From: Limnomonas spitsbergensis
Lineage: Eukaryota > Chlorophyta > Chlorophyceae > Chlamydomonadales
Length of the DNA: 64,000 bases
Assembly (NCBI GenBank): GCA_037349105.1
Contig: JAYJMM010000065.1
Location: forward strand, 496,001 to 560,000
Direction: 5' to 3'
Shown here: piece after piece, positions 28,790-39,900 of the stretch
Layout of the letters: every line of letters begins with the position of its first letter
Numbering within the stretch: position 1 is the first letter of the stretch
Made by a program: the position numbers and the translations under genes
Notes under the pieces: model-generated
What the model saw: only the letters and a program-made list of their open reading frames with translations
What the model was told of the DNA's origin: nothing
The model's database searches: none

Positions 28790-29250
28790 TGTGTTCTTCA
28801 CTTCTGCAACCTCTACTCATGCTTCAGAATGCTGACTGATTCATTTGGTATTTGAGATCAATTATGGATTCAGACAGGATGAACAAGGAGCATGATTGCC
28901 AGCATACTTGCTATTTTGTTTGCCTTGTTAATTTGATTTTAAATTTAGAACAACCAGGAACATTGGCAGTAGTTTCCTGTACTTTTTGGAATGTGTGAAT
29001 TGGATTTGTCTGATCAGGCCATGTAGGAGCCTGAGTGTGGATGAGAAGCTTTGCATGAAGCTGGAGAAAAGAACGGCTCGTTATCTTGGTTTGTTTCATG
29101 GCTGACCTGCAATTTTTTCTGTGCATGCATGCTGCCTACAGAGTGAGAGGTGTGACTGTGTATCCCGAGTGTGGGATGTGAGGCCGCTGCCACTTTTTGT
29201 CGTCTGATGACCGACAACTGGCATGCATAAGCAGAATATATTTAAATAGC
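28790..29250. other. Downstream of the repeat-protein gene
   Basis: AT-richer sequence, plausibly its 3' untranslated region. No RNA gene or second frame was recognised. Confidence 0.4.
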
Positions 29251-29579
29251 AAGTTCAATGACAACTGGGTTGCCCTCGAGGCCCACTGCAATTCGACGGT
29301 CGGTACATGCAACTTCCCCCTTGAGGCAGATCACGTGCTGCAACTTCTCCCATAGATGCGCCTACGGTCTAAGAAGTTGCTCTGTTAATATCGTCTCCCT
29401 ATTTCCCCCTACTTCCACACATTCTCTCCCTATGAGTTGCTATTTTCCCCACACCCCTGATTTAATTGTGTTCTAGCTTTTGTTCTAGCTTTTATATTTT
29501 TGGATCCAGGCCTGGAGTGCGTAGCTTGCAAGTTCGAGGCTGCGACGTGAAATATATTATTACTGGCAGCTAGTTCGAT

Positions 29580-30560
29580 CTTTCGCGCTTCCCTCTTCCT
29601 TCCGGTTTTGGCTAAGCTAATCTGCTTCCCTTGCCCTCCACGTTCCTTGCAACATGACCCTCTGCCCTGCATGCCACGGTCGACATTCAGCCTTACGCCC
29701 CATCTTGTCCCCTCTATTAACACGATAAGCCGTTCCGGGACAACGATTGCTCCGCCATCATGGGTGCGGCTTTCTTTAGAGCTATGGACACCACGACCTA
29801 TACTGTCCACCCTGAAGGACGAGCTGATACCAGCACTATTACACGGGCTAAGCTTGCTGGTATCCATGCAGCCCTCACTCATGTCGCCCTACACCACACC
29901 TGCGATCTCCGTCATAATTTTCTCCGATTCCTTCGTTTATCTATATGATACCCGAGAGGCCATTCGCCCCTCATACTTAACTTGAATGCAAACATGCCCC
30001 CCTCCTCCTTGACATTCGTGCTCTCATTCTTACAAGGCCGCGCCTCCGCCACAATGTCCCCCTATATAAGGTCGAATCACACATCGGCATCACCGGCAGT
30101 GACCTTGCCGATTAGGGTGCCGCTCTGGCACCGGCATCTCCCGAAGCCGTTGACTTAACTTGTGAATCGGATGTCCAACATTTCGCGTACCTACCTGCAT
30201 GGCCATGCCTCCTCCGCCTGCTGCAACTGACGAACCGTGGTTTGCATCGGATCTCACCCATGCCCACCCATAACGCTGGTGGCATCCATCCCCAAATGTT
30301 GAAGGGTCGAACTGACAGACGGTCCTCTCTCTCCCCCTGTCTAGATCGCCGGGTTCCATGTTCCTGCCCCCCTCATATAGGAGAATGGCATGACAGCACC
30401 ATGGCCCAGGCTGTGCATGGTAGCTGGAATTGACCGTAGTCATTCCCTACCAGTCCCAATCAACCAAGCGTTCAGCAGGGTCCAGCGGGTATGCACTGTT
30501 CTAAACCCCTTATCTTCAGGATCACATGTCCCGGAACTGCTGTCGCGGGCTGCGCTAGCA
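29580..30560 (+). mobile_element. LINE remnant (RNase H part)
   Basis: The plus strand encodes ADTSTITRAKLAGIHAALTH near 29825-29885 and KVESHIGITGSDLAD then TAG near 30068-30115. These resemble the start and end of the RNase H domain of plant/algal non-LTR retrotransposons. Frames are broken by stops and shifts, so it is dead. Confidence 0.65.
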
Positions 30561-30589
30561 GAATGACTGCGCAAGTACGGTATACAATA

Positions 30590-30725
30590 CAATTTCAATA
30601 GAGCCCCCCCTTCACTGCCCTTTCTAAGCTTCTCTCACCGATGGTCTCACCCATGGTCTCTAAAGTCTCAATAGAGCCCCCCCTTGACTGCCCTTGTTAA
30701 ACTCCTCTCACCTTTTGTCCCACTT
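30590..30725 (+). repeat. Tandem dimer AATAGAGCCCCCCCTT
   Basis: Two ~75-bp copies (AATAGAGCCCCCCCTTCACTG and AATAGAGCCCCCCCTTGACTG ... CTCTCACC) inside the LINE wreckage. Confidence 0.8.
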
Positions 30726-30959
30726 CTCCAGTCTTACGGTACCCCTTCGCTATGTCCGCATGCAAGCCCTCATTGCCTCCGCCCTTGCTTCTTACCTCCC
30801 AACCCTTAAGCCTTCTTGTACATTTGGCCCAGTGGTATAACGTCATTGAGATGGGCCTACCGTTCAGCGATATTCGTAGCATCCTCAAATCTCGTACCAA
30901 AATCTGATTGGCAGCATCTACAGCCCCTCATATGAACCGCCCTTATAAAACAGACGTTT

Positions 30960-31160
30960 TCAGAGGCTGGAACATACCCTTGTCTTACTTTTCTAGCCTG
31001 TTTTCTTTCCCTTCACTTTATTTCCCACTTATTCTCCTTTCCACCCCCCTGCCCCCCCCTGTGTTTCTTTCGTTCTTTCCTCCCAGCCCCTAAGTTAGGC
31101 GCCCACGCGGCCAAGCCTTCTTGAGCAGGGCCCAGAGGGGTTATGTCATCCACACGCACC
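30960..31160 (+). repeat. LINE 3'-end family copy
   Basis: Pyrimidine-rich stretch, then AGTTAGGCGCCCACGCGGCC, AGCCTTCTTGAGCAGGGCCC and AGAGGGGTTATGTCAT. Relatives at 31405-31530, 54165-54345 and 55185-55215 suggest a shared 3' end of non-LTR elements. Confidence 0.6.
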
Positions 31161-31944
31161 CCCACTGAATGCCCTATATGTTCTCATCCCAACGACACTC
31201 CTGGCCGTTTCCTTGGCGGTTGCATGCGCACATTCCTCAGTGTTGACCGCCTACATTGCTCGCCACAAACGGCGCGGTATGGTAACGGCGCGGATACGGC
31301 TACGGCTGCGCTTTTTCCTTTACCCCGACACCCTAATTGGGTGTAGCTTTCTTTCTCTCTCGCCACAACCCAGCGGTCTGCTTAATCCAATCTCCTAATG
31401 CCAATGGCTCCTCTTGCAATCTCCTTCTTTCCCTGTTTCCCTAAGTTCCCTTTCTCACAACGGGACAGTTGGGAGCCCATGCAGCCGAGCCTTCTTAGAC
31501 AGGTTCTAGGGGTGTTATGTCATTCAGGGTTATCCAGTACTGCTGTATTGGGTACCCGTACCGTATGCCGTACCGTACCGATTGACCGTACCGTACCATT
31601 CGGAACTACTGTATAGTCCATTTTGTTACATTATGTCCGTACCGTACTCGTAACGTACCGTATTCCGTACAGGGTTACCCTGATGTCATTGACCCCTGAC
31701 AATCATGGATGCCTCCTCCCTTGCTCATCTCACCTTCGGTGTTTATGACAGCCGTCTTCCCCGCTGGATGGTTACCAGAAAACCTCCTTTCTCGACTCCT
31801 ATGTTTGTTAAAAACCTCGCCCAGATCTGCTTCTTGTCCAAGGCCTCCCGCATGCTGATGCTTTGCGCCCTCAAGCTGCGGGTCAGCTCTCCGGCTCAGA
31901 CACCTTATCCCGTCTTTGACAGACTTGCATTGTGCTTGTCATGA
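31161..31944 (+). mobile_element. LINE C-terminal remnant split by nested repeats
   Basis: 31167-31260 encodes CPICSHPNDTPGRFLGGC and AYIARHKRR, resembling the zinc-knuckle tail of algal LINE proteins. A family 1 repeat (31279-31362) and a 3'-end copy (31405-31530) interrupt it. 31705-31944 reads MDASSLAHLTFGVYDSRLPR, a plausible continuation. Confidence 0.5.
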
Positions 31945-31949
31945 ACCTG

Positions 31950-32880
31950 TGGTCATACCTCCGAATTATTCTCGAACAGTGCCACGCACACACGTAAAAG
32001 CCACCAGCACTCCCAACTCATCCACCTGCTACGACATAATGGTTAGACCGTTACTCTAGCACCTGTCCAACCTCCCACCCTGCCCCTTGGTCTCCCACCC
32101 ACCATAACCATTTCAACCCCGACCCATTCTCGTACACATGTCACCCTTTTTGGCACTCCTGGGTTCCCAGCCGGACTGGACTCCAGCTGATACCGTCCTT
32201 GCCTGACGTGGTCGGTGTCTCAAAATAGGCCGGCGGTTCCATCCTCGGCGTACATCCTCCGTGACAAGAACACAAGGTCTATATTCTATTTCCGGTACAG
32301 AGAATGAATGCTGCTATGTAGACATAACGAGAGAGCACATACAAGGAACCTTAAGCACACTCAAGCATGTGGTTGTGGCGTTTTGTGTTAGTTTTGAAGG
32401 TCCCGCAGTGCATCACATTCGATGCATTAGACACATGCCCATAAACTGGTACATGCACTAAATAATACGCTAGGAGAGCGAGAGAAACCAGTGCTCCCCT
32501 GGCCAAGCAACCAACACGCAACCACCGTCAAGCATGTGACTAATCAAAATGACGATGAAAGCCATCAAGCATGCATGCATAAGAACATACTATGAACATA
32601 CAGGGCCGGTCAGAAACAAACGTTGTACCCGTACATCAATCTACCTCGTAACGACGGATCAGCAGACGACGGCAAAATCAGCGACGACGGCAAAATGTTC
32701 TGGGAGGTGTGATGGCCTCCCATAACCGTAGGCAGCCACGGCCTCTCTCACAATTCACAGCCGGGGAGAGTGATTTATTGTTACCTTTTATTTCGTAGCA
32801 AGGACCCAAACATATTTGTCAGTACCCAGCTGCTGACTGCAGTGAATGTATAGGCGCATCTCAGCGCCTTGACGGCACAT
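31950..32880. other. No gene recognised
   Basis: Mixed sequence of moderate GC. No frame, array or RNA gene that I can support. Confidence 0.4.
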
Positions 32881-32884
32881 CAGT

Positions 32885-33200
32885 AGTACAACAGCGGTAG
32901 ACGGCACTAGCAAGTACATCGCGGTGGCTGTACCCCCAACACCTCAGTGGTACACCGCCGAACATCAGCAGTACAATTTTGCCAGCAAGATAAGCACCTA
33001 CACCGCGACAAGTAAAACCCTGCACCTCAGCACTGGTACATCTGCCGCAGCACATCAGCGGTACATCAACGGTACAGGTAAGTCAGCGCGATCAGCATGT
33101 ACACCGCGATGAGCTGCACCCCCAGCACTTGAGCAATACATCAGCGGTACAGATACGTCAGCGCAATGAGCTGCACCCTCAGTACCTCAGCAGTACCGCA
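32885..33200 (-). repeat. Copies of the CAX last-exon end
   Basis: On the minus strand 33066-33130 reads LGVQLIAVYMLIALTYLYR then stop, and 33145-33185 a shorter LQLIALTYLYR-like copy. More diverged GCGGTAC/CAGCAGTAC units continue to 32885. They lie downstream of the exon stop, so would be in the 3' untranslated region. Confidence 0.8.
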
Positions 33201-33219
33201 GTGGTACACCCAAGATATA

Positions 33220-33349
33220 TCAGCGGTACATGTACATCAGCGCGATGAGCATGTACACGGCGATGAGCTGCACCCCCAGCAGCCAGTGCGATGTTGCGTC
33301 CGAGGTGACGTTGTTGCAGTGGATGACCGCCAGGGTGAGACACGGGGCA
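33220..33349 (-). CDS. Last exon of a CAX-like cation/H+ exchanger (partial)
   Basis: After the acceptor CCCCGTGTAG the frame reads CLTLAVIHCNNVTSDATSHW then LLGVQLIAVYMLIALMYMYR and stop. The SDATSHWLLG loop followed by a final transmembrane helix is typical of the C-terminus of vacuolar Ca2+/H+ antiporters (CAX; plants have DGKSNWLEG). No upstream exon was found; LINE and gypsy insertions begin within 1-2 kb. It may be the live end of a large gene or a fragment. Confidence 0.6.
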
Positions 33350-33359
33350 CTACACGGGG

Positions 33360-33685
33360 AACAACGACAGGGTCAAAGGCGAGGGTTAAGGGCTAAGGAT
33401 ATTACAAACGGGGTCAACGGCGAGGGTTTAGGGCTAAGGCTATTACAAACGGGGTCAACGGCGAGGGTTTAGGGCTAAGGCTATTACAAACGGGGTCAAA
33501 GGCGAGGGTTTAGGGCTAAGGATATTACAAACGGGGTCAACGGCGAGGGTTTAGGGCTAAGGATATTACAAACGGGGTCAAAGGAGAGGATTTAGGGCTA
33601 AGGATATTTCAAACGGGGTCAAAGGCGAAGGTTTAGGGCTAAGGCTATTACAAACGGGGTCAAAGGCGCGGGTTTAGGGCAGTGC
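33360..33685. repeat. ~41-bp minisatellite next to the CAX exon
   Basis: Eight copies of ATTACAAACGGGGTCAA plus GGCGAGGGTTTAGGGCTAAGG, starting within 15 bp of the acceptor, so in the last intron of the CAX-like gene. Confidence 0.95.
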
Positions 33686-33689
33686 ACTG

Positions 33690-34690
33690 GGAGCCACGAC
33701 GCAGCACAAACACATGATGTGTCGGACGTGGCCGGGCTTCATTTCAATATGGCCCAGAGGTGAAACATCATGAACATGATGTGACCAAACACACTTAGAT
33801 CAGGTGTCGGGAGCAGGGTGGCCACAGGAGGACAACGCCACAACAGGCAGAACGCTATATGTCAGGTCAGACGCCAGGACTAAAAGAGCTGCAAGAGGGG
33901 GAAGGCACACGAAACGCATAGTCGATGTGCCGGGTGGTGTGTGAGGACAGCGCGACAACAGGCAGGACGATAGATTACAGGGCAGGCGTCAGGCCCATGG
34001 CAATGCAAAGGGGGGGGGTGCCATAACGGAAAACACAAATCAAGGTCAGGCGTCAGTCCCAGGACAATGCATAGGGGGGTAGGGATGCCATCACGAAAAA
34101 ACAAATCAGCTGTCCATATCCTCGCCGCTCGTGCGCTCCCTATCCCGCCGCGACTACGACCTAACAAGTGACAACGCCCGAAACCGCTGCATCTCGATTG
34201 CACTTTGATTCACGAGGCGCTGTTGACGACCCAATGATTTCCCAATGGACTTTTATGTGCATCCACTAAATTCCGTTGAGCACTGACAGGCGGGTCCAGG
34301 CAGGGTTCAGGGCTCATGTGACAGATCGAACGGAAGGCCTCCATTTCCGACCCCCCCCGTCGAAATTCGACCCCCTCCGCGGTACTCCCTCCGCCCCCCC
34401 CCTCCGGCCACGCCCACCCCTGGCAGGCCGTAGCCGTCGATTCTTATTCTTCCATGCTAACCGGCACCGAACGCCTGGCTTCCCCGTTTGTAAGATAACA
34501 AGAATGCCCCTCTTCACTTGATCGGCCAACTTCCCCAAAATGCGGACTAACTTTTCCCACCATGTGGACTGGTTACTTCTTTGCTCACCCTCCTTTCAAG
34601 AAATTAATCTTTATATATCGAAGCAGCTCAATGGCTATTGGATGGTTATCTCCTCCCAACTCAACACTCCTCCGGACCAACGTGCACAAT
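33690..34690. other. No gene recognised
   Basis: 33780-34110 has short diverged duplications (AGGACAACGCCACAACAGGCAG / AGGACAGCGCGACAACAGGCAG) but nothing codes convincingly. Confidence 0.5.
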
Positions 34691-34694
34691 CATC

Positions 34695-35160
34695 TTGGTT
34701 CCATCTTGGCGCTCCTTTGCCGTCCACTCCCTCTACCGTATTATGTGTAGGGTCATGGAGACATGGACTGCCCGAATCGGTTAGCGGCTTATAATGCCAA
34801 GGTCGAGGTCAGGGCTGGGGATAATCACCGTCGAAGGGAGTGTGCCTACGTGCGGCTCGGCACTCGAGGACGGCGTAGCGGTCAGCAGCGTATCAGACGG
34901 TGCTGTCAACAGTGTTGGGCAAGGGGAGATGGCGAGCATGTGGAGGATGTGCTGCATGTCTGCTTCCAGTGCCCTAGTGTGAAGGAGAGGCTTAGGGAGA
35001 GAGGTTGGGCATGCCCCCCCGGTAGGCGCCACAGACCGTTCAACAGTTGTACACTTGTACCGGGGCATGCTTGGATGGGAGGCTCTAACTTTTGTTGAGG
35101 ACGTCGTGCGCTTTGTTGAGGCCAAGTTTTGTTTCCTTTCTTTGCCTTCTTGCAGGATAG
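34695..35160 (+). mobile_element. LINE 3' remnant with zinc-knuckle-like tail
   Basis: Frame from about 34763 contains CCQQCWARGDGEHVEDVLHV then CFQC, the C-x2-C...H...C pattern at the end of many LINE reverse transcriptases. GACTGCCCGAATCGGTTAGCG within it recurs at 56237-56257. The gypsy element is inserted just after it. Confidence 0.55.
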
Positions 35161-35164
35161 GCTT
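35161..35164. other. Target-site duplication, left (GCTT)
   Basis: GCTT precedes TGTCGCACC at the left end of the retrotransposon. The same GCTT follows ACTGTGACA at 53830-53833. Confidence 0.75.
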
Positions 35165-36024
35165 TGTCGCACCATAAAGCAGTAAACGTGCCAATATGGT
35201 AAATACCGTAAACTCCGGTCAGGACACCTTAGAGAGGTGTCCTCTACTCACAAACACGGTACATCACCGTACACTCATGCTCCTTGTACTTCAGACAAGA
35301 GTGTGTCAACAAGATAACTGTATCTGGAAGTCCCTAACTGGATATCTCTGCCTGGAAGTCTCCGTCTCGTGGGTACCGCCCCTACTACTTTACTCGCGAG
35401 GTGCGCTTCAGGTCCGTGGCGGACTTCTTTCCTCACTGCAGTGACGGACGCCTACGGGCAGGCTCAGTGACTATTCACTGGCTGCGAGTGCTCTTCGAGT
35501 TAAGCAGCTAGGTGGAATTGTGTATATATAGCAACTGACTTTGGGGGCATAGGCCTTCTGGCCGTCTGGTCGCGATCCAGCAGGGCTATGTTAAGGACAC
35601 TTACCGCGTAACACGCGGAGAGACGGACGGGACGAGGCTGCGTACTTCTTCTTCTGCAGAGTCTCGGTTCTCTTACTGGGGTACTTGGCTCCAGCTAGAT
35701 CAGCGGAGGCTGAGCTAGGCTTGACTCGAGTTAAGGTACTGACTTATATGGAAGCTGCTGGTCTCAAAGACTGCCGGTGCTTGTTACAGATAGAGGTCTG
35801 TCCTTTAGAAAGGGACGAAGTAACTAGCCAAGGCAATTGCCGGGATACAGGGACCCGGCAGGCCCAATACAGAGTACGGTAGAATCTGTCAAACTTATCC
35901 TGCGTAAGCGGGTTTCTAGGTCTCAGCTCAAATCCGGAGACTCCGCAGATAAGCTGCGGAGGCTCCGCGGCCGCTAACTGCGGTCTAAACGGTTCTGTCA
36001 CGTATACGGTAATATACTGTGACA
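35165..36024 (-). repeat. Complete LTR (860 bp)
   Basis: Begins TGTCGCACC and ends TGTGACA, a short inverted terminal pair. It consists of segment B (35165-35397), also present at 36027-36259, and segment A (35395-36024), also present at 53200-53829. It contains a TATA-like CTATATATAC on the minus strand. Confidence 0.9.
35522..35531 (-). promoter_or_regulatory. TATA-like box in LTR segment A
   Basis: The minus strand reads TTGCTATATATACAC. The copy in the 5' partial LTR is at 53328-53337. A start about 30 bp downstream would put most of segment A in U3. Confidence 0.35.
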
Positions 36025-36026
36025 GC

Positions 36027-36259
36027 TGTCGCACCATAAAGCAGTAAACGTGCCAATATGGTAAATACCGTAAACTCCGGTCAGGACACCTTAGAGAGGT
36101 GTCCTCTACTCACAAACACGGTACATCACCGTACACTCATGCTCCTTGTACTTCAGACAAGAGTGTGTCAACAAGATAACTGTATCTGGAAGTCCCTAAC
36201 TGGATATCTCTGCCTGGAAGTCTCCGTCTCGTGGGTACCGCCCCTACTACTTTACTCGC
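36027..36259 (-). repeat. Partial LTR, segment B only
   Basis: A 233-bp copy of 35165-35397, separated from the full LTR by GC (giving the palindrome GACAGCTGTC). It abuts the polypurine tract. It shares the three bases CGC with the segment A edge at 53200. Confidence 0.95.
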
Positions 36260-36272
36260 CCCCCGCTCCCCA
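36260..36272 (-). promoter_or_regulatory. Polypurine tract
   Basis: The minus strand reads GGGGAGCGGGG directly before segment B, the position where plus-strand DNA synthesis is primed in LTR retrotransposons. Confidence 0.65.
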
Positions 36273-36961
36273 GCGTTAAGCCCTCCAGGCATGCGCGGGG
36301 AGCCGGAAAAAGGGGTGGTACTGAAATAAACTTCTGGAAAAATATGTACGTAGAAGCTCAAATCATCATCTGCAAATATGCCTGGTTCAGGCCTTCTACA
36401 AATCTGCCTGGTTCGGGCCTTCTAAAATCTGCCTGGTTCAGGCCTTCTTCAAATCAGAAATAAAAAAATCAACCGAGTTTCAGCTGAAGCGCAATGCGCA
36501 GAACCCTACAAACTCAAGCTGTTCAGCCCACTACTGGCTAGCAAACAGTGAAATTTCAAAGTTATCAGGTCAAGCTAAGAACAACCGCTGCTCTCGCCCC
36601 ACTGCGCCATAGCCGCCTGGTCTTTAAAGGCCACAGAAAATGTGCGCCGTAGCAGCGTGATCTGCCCCCTGCTGTGCTATAATTGCTCGAGTTGACTAAT
36701 TCTCCTCGCTCATCATTTTCACAACTTATGTACTACTGTAGCCTTGCTGCCACGGTATTTGAGAAACAAATTTTCATTAAGCTGACGTAACTCTACTCCT
36801 GCATCTTCCGTTTTCGGTCCGCTGGCTGCCGGCCCGCTGCCTACTGGGTACTAGGACAAGCCGCACTGCGTCTGCATTTCTGCTCTGTAGGTGCCTGCCC
36901 GCTCCTTGCCAGCTACGGCGTGGGTGACGTCACGTGCTCAGCGGCCCTGCCGCTCCGGGCT
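36273..36961 (-). other. Retrotransposon 3' untranslated region
   Basis: Between the pol stop and the polypurine tract. Three tandem copies of GCCTGGTTC.GGCCTTCT lie at 36380-36450. No frame of note. Confidence 0.7.
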
Positions 36962-39900
36962 TCAGGTCCCGGTAAAATCCTCAAGGGCTGACTCCTCTTC
37001 CTCCCTTGCTGCTTCTTTGGCCACCTTGGCCCTTCTTGTAACTGCTCTCGGGGTGACATTGGCCTCTCCCCGGCCAGTGGTGTACGAGATGTCATACAAC
37101 CCGTTCGCCATTGGTCTTGCGATGCCCCGCTCCATTTGCCTTGTTGCTGGGTTGGTGGCCATGACTTCCACCTCAGGCCTGTCCATGACGTCGGCCTCCT
37201 GGGCTGTCCTGGCAGCCGCTCTGGCCGCTGGGCTCGGTCGCCCCTGGACCTGTAAACTGCGCTCCTCTGTGGGGGGCCCTGCTACTGCAGCGGGCCCAGC
37301 TCCCTTGTCTTCCGGCGTGCAGTGTGGGCACAACCACTCGCCCTCAGGCACCTCCTCGAGTACTGGTACCAAGCAGTCCATGTGCCAACCTGTATTGCAG
37401 GCATCACACAAAAGCATCACCTCTCCGCGATCGGGCAGCTGGCACACCTCGCATGACAGGCTGTTATTGGGTCTGGTTCCACTGAAATCAACCACTCCCC
37501 TGAGGTTGGGCAAGTGGCATGGGGAACAATTGACTGCATTCTCTGTAACTGTGAGGCCATCTGCCCCTTCCAGCACCAAAGTTCCCGTCGCCCCCAGTGT
37601 TTTTACCCTGAGGATCTCAGGCCTGGCCTTGGGATCGAGGCTACGTCGCTCTGACGAATACTTCACATACACGTAATCTCCCTCTGCAAAACGCCTGACC
37701 TGGGGGACATACCCTCCCCCACGAATGCGTGCATATCGCAGCTTGTCGCGGTGCTGCGCAATTTTTAGATGCTCACCCGCGACTGGCAGTGCCTCTTTGA
37801 TCCTGGCCACTCTGGCCAAAAGCAGGTCTGCTGCCTCCTCTGCCGTTGCCACCTTGGCTGTGCTCCAGAGGTCCGCTCCCACTCTGGAGGGGAAGGTAGG
37901 TCTCTGTCCGAACAGCACCTCGTACGGCGCCATGCGCGTGGCCTGCTGCGGCGAGCATCGGAAGCCAAGGGCTACCCAGGGCACCATCTTGTCCCAGGAC
38001 TCGTCGCTGCTGCCCTCCTCGCAGCACTTGCGCAGGCCTGCCTTGAGGGTCTGGACAGCCCTCTCGGAAAGCCCGTCTGCCTGGGGGTGGTTGGCAGAAG
38101 TGGTGCGATGGTCAATGAAGCAGTCCAACAACATGTCCTGAAATTCACCCTGGAACTCTGTTCCCTGGTCTGTCACCACCTCTGCGCATCCCCCGAATCG
38201 TGCAACAACATTTTGAAAGAATGCCAAGGCCGTCACATCAGACGCCTTGCTTGGAATGGGGATCAACTCCACCCATTTGGAGTAATGCTCCACACACACC
38301 ATCACAAACCGATTTCCCCTGGAAGTGGTCGTGAATGGACCACACAGGTCCACTCCCCACCGGAAAAACAACCCCTCAATGGGTAGCGGGTGCAGGTTGG
38401 GCTGTATGTGATTGAACGTGGATGCCCTGGCCCTGTCACACACACCGCATTCCTGCACCGCCTTCTTGACTGCTGCTCGAAGCCCCCGCCACCAATGCTG
38501 CTGCATGACCATGAAAGCCGTGCGGTGGCTGCCGAAATGGCCCGTACCTGCATGCGCTGTCTGGATCACTGCTAGCCTGTCTTCTGGCCTGGGCACCACA
38601 CAACGTCTACCATCAGGCATGAGTCTCATCAGGACTCCTCCCTTCTCTGATTCCCACTGGAATGGCGCTGCTCTGCGCTGTATTCTAGTCTGTTCTCCTA
38701 GCTCTGTTCCCTGGACATAAGTCTTTTCACGGAGAAACCTCAAGACGGGCTCATCTGCCCACACATCAACCCTAGCCGACGGTCCTGCAGGACAACCTGG
38801 CTGGTCCTTCTCACTCTCTATTTCCCTGGTTACTCTGATTTCAACATCAACTTGTGCCTCAGACGCGTTCCCACCTGGTTCCTGTGCCGCGTCGGCCCAG
38901 TCTGCCGCGGCCGATTCTCCCAGGCACTGTCTGTATGACGCGGCCGCTTCCCCGCTGCCAGAGCACGCGTTTCCTGCAGTAGCAAGGGCATAGTGGCTGG
39001 ACATTAAAGTCGCCCCCAGCACTGGGTCCCTGTCCTGGCTTGGCAGCTTTGCCCTGCGTGTCAATTCTGCTGGCATGATTTTAGCCCACTCAAGTGCCAC
39101 ATTGAGCCATGCACTCAGTGCCCATGAATCCATGCACCTGCCCAAGGCTGCCCGTCTGGCTGCCTCAGGGAAATCTGGGCGTGGCAATGTGGACCCCACA
39201 GCGTACCCCATGGCTCGCTCACGCTCGTTTGCGTTGGGCTCCTGCAAGTCCCCCATGGGCCTGTACACCATCCCATTTTGCCCGTTCCGGAAAGCATATG
39301 ATGAGGGCGTGGCCATCAAACACGGCAGCACCTTCCTGGGTTGCCCTGTGACATTGATGCGGTACCCCCCATTGTCCGGACATGATACTACCTGGGCCTT
39401 GCTGCCCTTGTCCAGAATGTCGTCTACAATCCCCTCGTGGGGTCTGGTCGACGCACGAATCACAAATTCAATATCTGCTGCAGGGGCAATATTCCCCCAA
39501 TAGTTGCGGGTGCGGTGGGCGTAAGACCCCACCTGCGCTGCGTCAAACAACGCCGGTGTCCCTAGAATCCTGCACACTTCCTGAAAAGCCTCAACACTGG
39601 CCTTCTCACTCTTCTGATGCAATTGCATTGCTACATTCTCAATCAGGTACGCTGGCGGCCTAGGTCCCTGCAGGAACTGTAGAGTACCCAACAGCTTGAC
39701 TAACGGGAAGAAAGACTTGCTTCTCTCTCCCGCTAGCCCCCGCCCCTTGCCAGCTGACGAAAGGTCCTGGCACTCCCAGCCTGCTACCATGAACCACTGG
39801 CGCCCCTCCTGGGCACCCGCCTCCTTGAGGTGTTCTGCCGTAATGGCATACACATCTTGCGGCAACGCTCTGAAAGCCTTATCAAACGCTCTGACCGGAA

